Shown one piece after another: positions 23,648 through 32,425 of a DNA stretch of 64,000 nt (within the stretch, counting starts at the first letter, position 1; each line of letters starts with the position of its first letter). Where the stretch lies: NCBI RefSeq assembly GCF_016702655.1, contig NZ_JADJDO010000002.1, positions 62,001 to 126,000 of the forward strand, read 5' to 3'. The DNA comes from Ideonella sp. Its GTDB lineage: Bacteria > Pseudomonadota > Gammaproteobacteria > Burkholderiales > Burkholderiaceae_C. The notes under the pieces are model-generated. The model did no database searches. It had not been told where the DNA came from and worked only from the letters and a program-made list of their open reading frames with translations. Position numbers and translations under genes: made by a program.

Positions 23648-26419
23648 ATGCTCTCCGCTCCGCTCGTCGCAGGCGCCTCGTTCGCCTACTTGCTGCTGCT
23701 GTTCGGCGTCGCGTCGTTCGGCGACCGGCGCGCGGCGCAGGGGCGATCGGTGATCGGCAACGCCTGGGTCTACGCGCTGTCGATGGGCGTGTACTGCACG
23801 GCGTGGACCTACTTCGGCAGCATCGGCCGCGCCGCGTCGCAGGGCGTCTGGTTCCTCCCGATCTACCTCGGGCCGACGTTGGCGATGGTGCTGGCGTGGA
23901 TGGTGCTGCGCAAGATGATCCGCATCTCGCGCAGCTACCGCATCACGTCGATCGCCGACTTCATCGCCAGCCGCTACGGCAAGAGCCGCGCGCTCGCCGC
24001 GCTCGTGACGCTGATCGCGGTCGTCGGCATCCTGCCCTATGTCGCGCTGCAGTTGAAGGCGATCGCGAGCGGCTACGCACTGCTGACCACGCCGCCCGGC
24101 GCGGTGCCCGCGGCCGCCGGCGCCTGGTGGGCCGACAGCACGCTCTACATCGCGCTGCTGCTCGCCGGCTTCACGGTCGCCTTCGGCACGCGCCATCTCG
24201 ACACGACCGAGCGCCACGAGGGCATGGTCGCGGCGATCGCGGTCGAGTCGGTGATCAAGCTCGTCGCCTTCCTCGCCGTCGGTGCGTTCGTCACCTGGCG
24301 CCTGTTCGACGGCCCGGCCGATCTGTTCGCGCGCGCGCTTGCGGTGCCCGACCTCGCGCGCCTGCTGCGCCTGGAGCAGGGCGCGCCGTTCGCCTATGCG
24401 CAGTGGCTGGCGCTGACGTTGCTGGCGATGCTGTCGGTGATCTTCCTGCCGCGCCAGTTCCAGATGATGGTGGTCGAGAACGTCGACGAGCGCCACGTGA
24501 AGCGCGCAGCGTGGGCCTTTCCGGCCTACATGCTCGCGATCAACGTGTTCGTGCTGCCGATCGCGCTCGGCGGCCTGCTCTACTTCGGCATCGGCCGCGC
24601 GAACCCCGAGACCTTCGTGCTCTCGCTGCCGCTCGCCGCCGGCGCACCGGGGCTGGCGCTGCTGGCCTTCATCGGCGGCCTGTCGGCGGCTACCGGGATG
24701 GTGATCGTCGAGGCGATCGCGGTCTCGACCATGGTCTGCAACGACCTCGTGATGCCCTGGCTGCTGCGCCTGCGCCGCTTCGGCGCGGCCGAGGGCAGCG
24801 ACTTGTCGGGCCTGTTGCTCGCGATCCGGCGCACCGTGATCGTCGTGCTGCTGCTGCTCGGCTACCTGTACTTCCGCGTCGCCGGCGACGCCTATGCGCT
24901 GGTCGGCATCGGCCTGATCAGCTTTGCCGCGGTGGCCCAGTTCGCACCGGCGTTGCTGGCGGGCATGTACTGGAAAGGCGGCACGCGCGCCGGCGCGCTC
25001 GCCGGGCTAGCGGCCGGCTTCGCGCTCTGGGTCTACACGCTGATGCTGCCCTCGATCGCCAAGTCGGGCTGGCTCGCCGACGCCTTCCTGCACCAGGGTC
25101 CGTGGGGCATCGAACTGCTCAAGCCCGAGCAGTTGCTGGGTTTGACCGGGCTCGACTACCTGACGCATTCGCTGTTCTGGAGCCTCTCGGTCAACGCGGC
25201 GCTGTTCTTCGGCGTCTCGCTGTGGCGCGGGCCCGCGGCGCGCGAGGCGGGCCAGGCGCTGCTCTTCGTCGACGTCTTCGAGCGCACCGACGCCGGCGCC
25301 AGCGCGGGCCCGGTGTTCTGGCGCGGACGCGCCAAGGTCGCCGACCTGCTCGCGCTCGCCGGGCGCTTTCTCGGCCGCGAGCCGGCGCAGCGCCTGTTCG
25401 AGGACTACGCGCGGCGCGCGGGCGTTGCGCGTGTCGAGCTGATCGCCGCCGACGCGCGGCTGGTGCAATTCGTCGAGACCCAGCTCGCGGGCGCGATCGG
25501 CAGCGCGTCGGCGCGCGCGATGGTCGCCTCGGTGGTGGAGGAGGAGCAACTCGCACTCGAAGACGTGATGCGCATCCTCGACGAAGCGTCGCAGTTGCGC
25601 GCCTACTCGCACGCGCTGGAAGAGAAGTCGCAGTCGCTCGAGCGCGCGACCGCCGAGTTGCGCGCGGCCAACGAGAAGCTGCAAAGCCTGGATCGGCTGA
25701 AGGACGACTTCATGTCGTCGGTGACGCACGAACTGCGTACGCCGCTCACGTCGATCCGCGCGCTCACCGAGCTGATGCAGGACGACGCCGAGATGGAGCC
25801 CGCGCAGCGCCAGCAGTTCCTGGGCATCGTCGTCGCCGAGACCGAGCGCCTGACGCGCCTCGTCAACCAGGTGCTCGACATGGCCAAGATCGAGTCCGGC
25901 CATGCCGAGTGGCGCATCGCCGATGTCGATCTCGCCGCGCTGTGCCGGCAGGCGGGGCAGACGACGGCCGAGCTCTTTCGCGAGCGCGGCGCGACGCTCG
26001 CGCTGCATCTGCCCGATCAGGTGCGAACGCTGCGCGCGGATGCCGACCGGCTGACGCAGGTGCTCTTGAACCTGCTGTCCAACGCGGCCAAGTTCGTTCC
26101 GCGCGAGGGCGGGCATGTCGACCTGCGGCTGACCGCCGACGACGAGGGCGTGACGGTCGAGGTGCAGGACAACGGCCGCGGCGTCCCGCCCGAGCAGCAG
26201 GAGCTCGTGTTCGAGAAGTTCCGCCAGGGCGGTGACGCGCTGAACCGCCCGCAGGGCACGGGCCTGGGCTTGCCGATCAGCCGCGAGATCGTCGAACATT
26301 TCGGTGGCCGCATGGGGCTGCGCTCCGAGCCCGGCCAGGGCGCATGCTTTGCCTTCACGCTGCCGTGGCGCGGCCCGGCAGGAGAACCAGGACCAGAACC
26401 AGGAGACGAGACATCATGA
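23648..26419 (+). CDS. Sodium/solute symporter-fused histidine kinase (CbrA/CrbS type)
   Basis: A 923-residue hybrid. The first 520 or so residues form an SSS symporter with about 13 helices (YCTAWTYFGSIGRAA, SIADFIASRYGKSR, FIGGLSAATGMVIVEAIA). A cytosolic linker and coiled coil follow, then HisKA with His694 in SVTHELRTPLTSI, and HATPase_c with NLLSNAAKF, DNGRGVPPEQQ and GTGLGLPIS. Such proteins (CbrA, CrbS/MxtR) couple a transporter-like sensor to carbon-source regulation, histidine or acetate being known cases. The ligand here is unknown. Its stop overlaps the ATG of the receiver gene. Confidence 0.92.
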   Translation: MLSAPLVAGASFAYLLLLFGVASFGDRRAAQGRSVIGNAWVYALSMGVYCTAWTYFGSIGRAASQGVWFLPIYLGPTLAMVLAWMVLRKMIRISRSYRITSIADFIASRYGKSRALAALVTLIAVVGILPYVALQLKAIASGYALLTTPPGAVPAAAGAWWADSTLYIALLLAGFTVAFGTRHLDTTERHEGMVAAIAVESVIKLVAFLAVGAFVTWRLFDGPADLFARALAVPDLARLLRLEQGAPFAYAQWLALTLLAMLSVIFLPRQFQMMVVENVDERHVKRAAWAFPAYMLAINVFVLPIALGGLLYFGIGRANPETFVLSLPLAAGAPGLALLAFIGGLSAATGMVIVEAIAVSTMVCNDLVMPWLLRLRRFGAAEGSDLSGLLLAIRRTVIVVLLLLGYLYFRVAGDAYALVGIGLISFAAVAQFAPALLAGMYWKGGTRAGALAGLAAGFALWVYTLMLPSIAKSGWLADAFLHQGPWGIELLKPEQLLGLTGLDYLTHSLFWSLSVNAALFFGVSLWRGPAAREAGQALLFVDVFERTDAGASAGPVFWRGRAKVADLLALAGRFLGREPAQRLFEDYARRAGVARVELIAADARLVQFVETQLAGAIGSASARAMVASVVEEEQLALEDVMRILDEASQLRAYSHALEEKSQSLERATAELRAANEKLQSLDRLKDDFMSSVTHELRTPLTSIRALTELMQDDAEMEPAQRQQFLGIVVAETERLTRLVNQVLDMAKIESGHAEWRIADVDLAALCRQAGQTTAELFRERGATLALHLPDQVRTLRADADRLTQVLLNLLSNAAKFVPREGGHVDLRLTADDEGVTVEVQDNGRGVPPEQQELVFEKFRQGGDALNRPQGTGLGLPISREIVEHFGGRMGLRSEPGQGACFAFTLPWRGPAGEPGPEPGDETS

Positions 26420-26802
26420 CGACGAGCCCGCACAAGGTCCTGATCGCCGACGACGAGCCCAACATCCTGATCTCGCTCGAGTTTTTGATGAAGCGCGAGG
26501 GCCACCAGGTGCTGCTCGCGCGCGACGGCAACGAGGCGCTCGCCGCGATTCTGCGCGAGCGGCCCGACCTGGTGCTGCTCGACGTGATGATGCCGGGCAA
26601 GACCGGCTTCGACGTCTGCCAGGCGGTGCGCGCCGACGAGTCGCTCGCGGGCGTCAAGATCGTGCTGCTGACGGCCAAGGGCCGCGACACCGACATCGCC
26701 AAGGGGATGGCGCTCGGCGCGACCGACTACATGACCAAGCCCTTCTCGACCAAGGAGCTTGCCGCGCGCGTGCGCGAGCTGCTCGGAGCACCTGCCGCAT
26801 GA
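26416..26802 (+). CDS. Receiver-only response regulator
   Basis: A 128-residue CheY-like protein with no output domain. Phosphoacceptor Asp56 lies in LVLLDVMMPG, acidic residues in IADDEPN, and the switch Lys in TDYMTKPFS. Overlaps on both sides (ATGA with the kinase at 26416-26419 and with the exonuclease gene at 26799-26802) show a tight operon. It would accept phosphate from the symporter-kinase. Because it lacks a DNA-binding domain, output must pass through another protein, perhaps the product of the next gene. Confidence 0.92.
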   Translation: MTTSPHKVLIADDEPNILISLEFLMKREGHQVLLARDGNEALAAILRERPDLVLLDVMMPGKTGFDVCQAVRADESLAGVKIVLLTAKGRDTDIAKGMALGATDYMTKPFSTKELAARVRELLGAPAA

Positions 26803-28973
26803 GGGTCGACCGGCGCGAGGTCGCGGCAGCGCTGCTGCCGGGCGCGCTGCTTGCGCTGTGGTCGCTGGGCGTGGCGGCGCTCTTCGCCGCGACGCTCGAG
26901 CCTGCCGAGCGCGCGGCGCTCGCGGCGCAACTGGAGCCGCGCTTCGCGCTGATCCTGCTGAGCTGGCTCGTTGTCTCGGGCGCGCTCGGGCTGGCGCTGC
27001 GCGCGGCCTGGCTGCGCTGGGCCGCGGCGCCCGCGCGCCTCGCCGAACAGGCGCAGATCCTGCTCGGCACCGACGTGCAGCGCGAGATCGCGCCCGAGGG
27101 CAGCGCGGCCAACCAGGCGCTCGCGGCGGCGATCAACGCCCTCGCGCGCCAGCGCGACGAGCTGCGTGCCGACATCGGCCGCAAGGTGCAGGAGGCGAGC
27201 CGCGAGGTCGAGCAGGAGCGCAGCCGCCTCGCGGCGCTGATGTCGGAGCTCACGCAAAGCGTCGTCGTGTGCAACCTCGACGGCCGCATCCTGCTCTACA
27301 ACAACCGCGCCCGGCTGCAGTTTCGCGCGCTGTCGGACGCACCCGCCCTCGCCGGCGGCGCGGAACTCATCGGCCTCGGGCGCTCGATCTACGCCGTGCT
27401 CGACCGCAAGCTCGTCGCCCATGCGCTCGAGAGCGTGCAGCAGCGCTTGCTGCGCGGCGCCGCGAGCCCGTCGGCGCAGTTCGTCACCAGTACCCGCGGC
27501 GGGCAACTGCTGCGCGTGCAGATGGCCCCCGTTCGAGCCATCGCCGCGCAGGACGAGGAGCCCGCCTCGCTCTCCGGCTTCGTGCTGATGCTCGACAACA
27601 TCACGCGCGACTTCGCCGACGAGTCGGCGCGCGACCAGCTGCTGCACGGCCTGACCGAGGGCAGCCGCGCATCGCTCGGCAACCTGCAGGCGGCGGTCGA
27701 GATGCTCGACTACGACGACATCGACGCCGGGACGCGCGAGCGCTTCCACGCCGTGATCCGCGACGAAGTCAAGGCGATGAGCGCGCGCATCCGCGAGCTC
27801 GCGAGCCACACCGTGCAGACCCAGAAGACGCGCTGGCCGCTCGAAGACATGCTCGGTGCCGACCTCGTCTCGGCGGCGCTGCGCCGCATCGAGACGCTGT
27901 ATGCGTGCAGTGTCGCCGGGCACGAGGTCGACCCCGCGCTGTGGCTGCGCGTCGACAGCTACTCGCTGCTGCAGGCGCTGGCCGGGCTCGCGGGCAGGCT
28001 CGTCGACGAGTACGAAGTGCAGCGCATCGAGCTGCGCCTGGCCGATGCGGGCAGCGGGCGCGCCCACCTCGACCTCGTCTGGGCCGGCCAGGCGATGAGC
28101 ACCGAGACCGTGATCGGCTGGGAGACGGATCCGATCCGCGTCGGCGCCGACATCAGCGCGCTCACGTTGCGCGACATCGTCGAACGCCATGGCGGCGAGT
28201 TCTGGTTCGAGCGCGAGCGCGTGCGCCACCAGGCCTTCTTTCGCTTCCTGCTGCCGCTCGCCGCGGCGCACGAGCAGCCGCTCGACGCATCGCTCGTCGG
28301 GCCGGGCACGAGCCGGCCCGAGTACTACGACTTCGACCTCTTCAAGACCTCGGCGCAGGCCGACGAGCTCGCCCAGCGCCGCCTGGCAGACCTCGCCTAC
28401 ACCGTGTTCGACACCGAGACCACGGGCCTCGAACCCTCGGCCGGCGACGAGATCATCCAGATCGGCGCGACGCGCATCGTCGCCGGCAAGCTGCGCCGCC
28501 AGGAGTCGTTCGAGCAGCTCGTCGACCCGCAGCGCGCCATCCCTGCGGCGGGGATCCCGATCCACGGCATCCGGCCCGAGATGGTGGCCGGCAAGCCGAC
28601 GATCGGCGAAGTGCTGCCGGCGTTTCATGCGTTCGCGCAAGACACCGTGCTCGTCGCCCACAACGCCGCCTTCGACATGCGCTTCCTGCAGTTGAAGGAA
28701 GGCCCGACCGGCGTCGTCTTCGACCAGCCGGTGCTCGATACGCTGCTGCTGTCGGCGGTCGTGCACCCGAACCAGGAGTCGCACCGGCTGGAGGAGATCG
28801 CGGCGCGCTTCGACGTCGCGATCCTCGGCCGCCACACCGCGCTCGGCGACGCGATGGTCACCGCCGAGGTGTTCCTGAAGATGATCCCGCTGCTGGCCGC
28901 GATGGGCATCCACACTCTCGGCGAGGCGAGGGAGGCGGCGCAGAAGACTTACTTTGCGCGGGTGAAGTATTGA
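26799..28973 (+). CDS. Membrane sensor-like protein fused to a DnaQ-type 3'-5' exonuclease
   Basis: A 724-residue fusion. Two membrane helices lie near residues 12-32 and 50-75, then a HAMP-like linker and coiled coil, a PAS-like domain (VVVCNLDGRILLYNN), and a kinase-like helical and ATPase-like region that lacks a clear phosphorylatable His motif. From about 535 is a DEDDh exonuclease: FDTETTG with Asp538 and Glu540, AHNAAFDMRFL, and GRHTALGDAMVT supplying His and Asp. The nuclease motifs are complete, so DNA or RNA hydrolysis is expected. It belongs to the symporter-kinase operon. Role unknown. Confidence 0.88.
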   Translation: MRVDRREVAAALLPGALLALWSLGVAALFAATLEPAERAALAAQLEPRFALILLSWLVVSGALGLALRAAWLRWAAAPARLAEQAQILLGTDVQREIAPEGSAANQALAAAINALARQRDELRADIGRKVQEASREVEQERSRLAALMSELTQSVVVCNLDGRILLYNNRARLQFRALSDAPALAGGAELIGLGRSIYAVLDRKLVAHALESVQQRLLRGAASPSAQFVTSTRGGQLLRVQMAPVRAIAAQDEEPASLSGFVLMLDNITRDFADESARDQLLHGLTEGSRASLGNLQAAVEMLDYDDIDAGTRERFHAVIRDEVKAMSARIRELASHTVQTQKTRWPLEDMLGADLVSAALRRIETLYACSVAGHEVDPALWLRVDSYSLLQALAGLAGRLVDEYEVQRIELRLADAGSGRAHLDLVWAGQAMSTETVIGWETDPIRVGADISALTLRDIVERHGGEFWFERERVRHQAFFRFLLPLAAAHEQPLDASLVGPGTSRPEYYDFDLFKTSAQADELAQRRLADLAYTVFDTETTGLEPSAGDEIIQIGATRIVAGKLRRQESFEQLVDPQRAIPAAGIPIHGIRPEMVAGKPTIGEVLPAFHAFAQDTVLVAHNAAFDMRFLQLKEGPTGVVFDQPVLDTLLLSAVVHPNQESHRLEEIAARFDVAILGRHTALGDAMVTAEVFLKMIPLLAAMGIHTLGEAREAAQKTYFARVKY

Positions 28974-29247
28974 GGCTCGAAACCATCGTCGATCGAGCGG
29001 CCCGTCTCGATCCGAACCTTCGCTGTGCCGACGCAGAGCGAACGCGGGCATGTCGCGGCCGCCCCGGAGCTTGCGAACGCTTGCGAGGCACCGAACATGG
29101 TCGTGATCGGCGTACTCTTGGCCGTTTCATCGCCTGCCGGGGTGCGCTGCGCAAACTCCATACCCTCGCAGCAGGTCGGCAGGCTCATGCCCCGCATGCT
29201 CGCCGCTGACCGGCCGCGCGAGCGGCTTGCACCCTATCAAGACTGCG

Positions 29248-30552
29248 CTAAAGGCCCAGCATTCGAGGCAGCCACAGCGCAATGCCCGGGAAGGCGCACA
29301 GCAGCACCAGGCGCAGCACGTCGACCGCGATGAAGGGCATGGTGCCGGCGTAGATGCGTGTCAGCGGGATGTCGTGCGCGATCGAGTTGATCACGAACAC
29401 GTTCATGCCCACCGGCGGGCAGATCATGCCGAAGGTGACCGCCATCACGACGATGACGCCGAACCACACCGGGTCGAAGCCGAGCTGCGTCATCGCCGGG
29501 AAGACGATCGGTACGGTCAGCAGGATCATCGCCAGCTCGTCCATGACCGCGCCGAGCACGAAGTAGCCCACCATCACGATCGCGAGCACGCCGTAGGCGC
29601 CGACCGGCAGGTTGACCAGCCAGTCCACCGCGTTCTGCGTGAATTGCGTGATCGTCAGGAAGTAGCCGAACAGGAAGGCGCCGACGACGATCAGCATGAT
29701 CGCCGACGACACGCGCAGCGCGTCGATCAGCGCAGCGCGGATCTCGCGCCAGCCCAGCCGCCGGCGCGCGACGCCGATCGCGAGCGTGCCGGCGGCGCCG
29801 ACGCCCGAGGCCTCCTGGACCGTGAACAGGCCGCCGTAGATGCCGCCGAGCACGAACACGAACAGCAGCAGCACCGCCCACAGGTTCTTGAGCGTGTTCA
29901 GGCGCTCGGCCCAGGTGTGCGGTTCGCCCAGCGGCACGCGGGCCGGGTGCCGGATCGCGATCCACTGCACCACGGCCACGTAGCACGCCACGCCCAGCAA
30001 GCCGGGCAGCAGGCCGGCGGCGAACAGTTGCGCGATGTCGACCTCGGTCATGATGCCGTAGAGCACGAAGATGGTCGACGGCGGGATCATGATGCCCAGC
30101 GTGCCGCCGGCGGCGATCAGCCCGGCCGAGAAGCCTGGGTCGTAGCCGGCGCGGCGCATCTCCGGCAGCGCAACCTGGCTCATCGTGGCCGCGGTGGCCA
30201 CCGACGAGCCGTTGATGGCCGCGAAGCCGCCGCAGGCCGCGATGCTGGCGTAGGCCAGCCCGCCGCGCCGGTGGCCGAACCAGGCGCGCCCGGCGTCGAA
30301 CAGCTCGCGGCTCATGCGCGAATGCGACGCGAACGCGCCCATCAGGATGAACATCGGGATCACGAGCAGGTTGTAGTCGGTCAGCACCGACATCGGCACG
30401 TTTCCGAGCAGGTTCAGCGCCGGGCCCATGCCGCTGAGCACGCCGAAGCCGAGCACGCCGACGATGCCCATCGCCACGCCGATGGGCACGCGCAGCGCCA
30501 TCAGCACGAACATGCCGATGAAGCCGAGCAGCGCGACGAGGTCACGCTCCAT
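29248..30552 (-). CDS. dctM: TRAP transporter large permease DctM
   Basis: A 434-residue inner membrane protein of the TRAP large subunit family with about 12 helices. Signatures include NYNLLVIPMFILMGAFAS-like DYNLLVIPMFILMG, ASIAACGGFAAINGSSVATAA, GTLGIMIPPSTIFVLYG and GMICPPVGMNVFVIN. With DctQ and DctP it imports a carboxylate-type substrate using the sodium or proton gradient. Its start overlaps the dctQ end by 11 bases. The substrate cannot be read from sequence. Confidence 0.94.
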   Translation of the reverse strand: MERDLVALLGFIGMFVLMALRVPIGVAMGIVGVLGFGVLSGMGPALNLLGNVPMSVLTDYNLLVIPMFILMGAFASHSRMSRELFDAGRAWFGHRRGGLAYASIAACGGFAAINGSSVATAATMSQVALPEMRRAGYDPGFSAGLIAAGGTLGIMIPPSTIFVLYGIMTEVDIAQLFAAGLLPGLLGVACYVAVVQWIAIRHPARVPLGEPHTWAERLNTLKNLWAVLLLFVFVLGGIYGGLFTVQEASGVGAAGTLAIGVARRRLGWREIRAALIDALRVSSAIMLIVVGAFLFGYFLTITQFTQNAVDWLVNLPVGAYGVLAIVMVGYFVLGAVMDELAMILLTVPIVFPAMTQLGFDPVWFGVIVVMAVTFGMICPPVGMNVFVINSIAHDIPLTRIYAGTMPFIAVDVLRLVLLCAFPGIALWLPRMLGL

Positions 30553-31036
30553 CGGCCATCTTTGCGTTGCGTCCGTCGTCGAGATCGTTGCCGCGCAGCA
30601 GCTCGACCACCCGCGCCAGCGCGAGCAGCGCCCCAGCCACCCCGCCGGCCGCGGCGATGCCGGTGAACCACATCAGCGGCAACCGCAGGTCGGTGGTGGC
30701 CTGCGTGCCGCTGGCCAGCACCTTGGCGAACACCATCCAGGCCATCGGGGCCAGGAAGGCGAGCGTGATGACGCCGGCAATGATGTCGAGCACCCGGCGG
30801 CCGCGGCGGGCCAGGTGCTCCCATACGATGTCCACCGCAATGTGGCCGGCGTGGTAGGTGGCTACCGCGATGCCCCAGAACAGCGCGATGCCCATCAGCA
30901 GCTTGGTGCCGTCGAACCAGTCCGGGATCTGCACTGCGAACAGGTCGCGCAGTGCGACGTTGCCCGCCGTCACCAGCGCGATCAGCAGCAGGAAGACCGC
31001 CGCCACGGTTTCGGTGGCGGCCACCAGGCGCTTCAC
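30542..31036 (-). CDS. dctQ: TRAP transporter small permease DctQ
   Basis: A 164-residue protein with four membrane helices and the DctQ pattern: AVFLLLIALVTAGNVALRDLF, GIALFWGIAVATYHAGHIAVD and a helical hairpin at the C-terminus. It links receptor delivery to DctM. Gene order dctP-dctQ-dctM with short spacing fits a single operon. Confidence 0.9.
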   Translation of the reverse strand: MKRLVAATETVAAVFLLLIALVTAGNVALRDLFAVQIPDWFDGTKLLMGIALFWGIAVATYHAGHIAVDIVWEHLARRGRRVLDIIAGVITLAFLAPMAWMVFAKVLASGTQATTDLRLPLMWFTGIAAAGGVAGALLALARVVELLRGNDLDDGRNAKMADGA

Positions 31037-31055
31037 GGTCGGGCGCGGGGCGTCG

Positions 31056-32087
31056 TCAGTACGCGCCGCCGGTCTTCTTCAACTCTGCGCGCAGATCGTC
31101 GAGCGTCTTCTTCGCGTCGATGCCGGTCTTGGCGGCGGTCTCGACCCAGCGGTCGTACACCGGGGCGACAGCCTTGCGCCAGGTGTCGATCTGCGCCGGC
31201 GTCATCGGCACGATGGTATGGCCGCCCATCGCGATCAGCTTCTCGCGCCCGGCGTCTTCGGCGTCGCCCCATGCCGCGCCGACCTTGGCCGCCCACTCGT
31301 TGTTGCAGTGGTCGTCCATCACCTTCTTCTGGTTCGCCGACAGGCCGTTGTACCAGTCCTTGTTCATCGCCCAGACGAAGGCCGCGGCGTACAGCCGCAT
31401 GTCGGTGTGGTAGGCGGTGACCTTGTCGATGCCGAAGCTGATGATGGAATTCCAGGGGAAGGTGATCGCGTCGGCCACGCCCTTGGACAGCGCGTCGCGC
31501 GCCTCCGGCGCCGACACCTGCACGCTGGTGCCGCCGAGCACGTTGACCATCTGGCCCACGGTGCCGTTGGCCGGGCGGATCTTCATGCCCTTGATCTGGC
31601 CCGGTTCGGTGATGGGCTGCTTGGAATGGAAAGTGCCGACGTGCAGGTGCGCCAGGCAGACCTTGACGTCCTTCATCTCCTGCTGGGCGTACGAGCGGTA
31701 CCAGGCGTCCAGCGCCTTCGACGCCGGGCCCGGCTTGTCGACCAGGAACGGCAGCTCGGCGGCGGCGATGATCGGGAAGCGGCCCGCCTGGTAGCCCGGA
31801 TTCACGTAGGTCACCTGCGCGATGCCGTCGCGCGCCATGTCGTAGTGGTCGGCGGCCTTGCCCAGCTGCTGCGCGGGAAAGATCGCGACCTTGATGCTGC
31901 CGCCCGACGCCTTCTCGATCGACTCGCCCCAGGGGATGAAGCCGGTCAGCGCGAGCAGGTGCTTGGCCGGCACCCAGTGGGCCAGCTTGAGTTCCGTGGG
32001 CTTGTCCTGTGCCAGCACGGGGCCGGCCAGACAAATGGCGGACACCGCCGCCGCGACGGCCGGGCACAGGGAGCGGAAAGACTTCAT
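31056..32087 (-). CDS. dctP: TRAP transporter solute receptor DctP
   Basis: A 343-residue periplasmic receptor. Signal peptide at 1-26 (cut near VLA-QD), then ELKLAHWVPAKHLL, a substrate-contact arginine region in MKIRPANGTVGQMVNVLGG, and FPWNSIISFGIDKVTAYHTD. GGAGAC lies about ten bases before the ATG. The ligand is unknown; receptors of this type bind carboxylates of many kinds. Confidence 0.92.
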   Translation of the reverse strand: MKSFRSLCPAVAAAVSAICLAGPVLAQDKPTELKLAHWVPAKHLLALTGFIPWGESIEKASGGSIKVAIFPAQQLGKAADHYDMARDGIAQVTYVNPGYQAGRFPIIAAAELPFLVDKPGPASKALDAWYRSYAQQEMKDVKVCLAHLHVGTFHSKQPITEPGQIKGMKIRPANGTVGQMVNVLGGTSVQVSAPEARDALSKGVADAITFPWNSIISFGIDKVTAYHTDMRLYAAAFVWAMNKDWYNGLSANQKKVMDDHCNNEWAAKVGAAWGDAEDAGREKLIAMGGHTIVPMTPAQIDTWRKAVAPVYDRWVETAAKTGIDAKKTLDDLRAELKKTGGAY

Positions 32088-32425
32088 CGGGCTGTCTCCA
32101 GTGGGGGATTTGCTGACGGAACGTGATTATGGTGGGGCGCCAAGGCGCGCTCCGGAGCGTGGAATCCCTGATGCCCAGGCCGGGGAAGGCATGCCGCGAT
32201 GCCGCCACATGCGCCCCGGACCGTCGTCGTCTGCCTTGTCCGCCGTCGTCACGGAGAGGCGGCTCCCTGGACCAACCTTTCTCCACTGGCGCCTGCGGGG
32301 CGGCCTGCTGTCCACCGGTTACTCCCGGGACGGGTACCGGTTTGTGCAACAGACGCAAACCGTTCACCGACGCTTTACATCAGCCCCCTAGACTCGAGCG
32401 CAAATACCCATCGGTGCGGACTGCG
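32088..32425. promoter_or_regulatory. Divergent intergenic region, dctP to ferric-reductase-like gene
   Basis: No gene supported in 338 bases. It must carry the divergent promoters. An AT-richer patch near 32115-32140 (GGAACGTGATTATGGTGG) could hold the dctP promoter. CCGGTTACTCCCGGGACGGGTACCGG at about 32318 has short dyads. Nothing is decisive. Confidence 0.35.

Noticed and set aside
28949..29333. Small frames on both strands between the exonuclease and dctM genes
   Set aside because: No ribosome site, no family features, and overlaps with both flanking genes.
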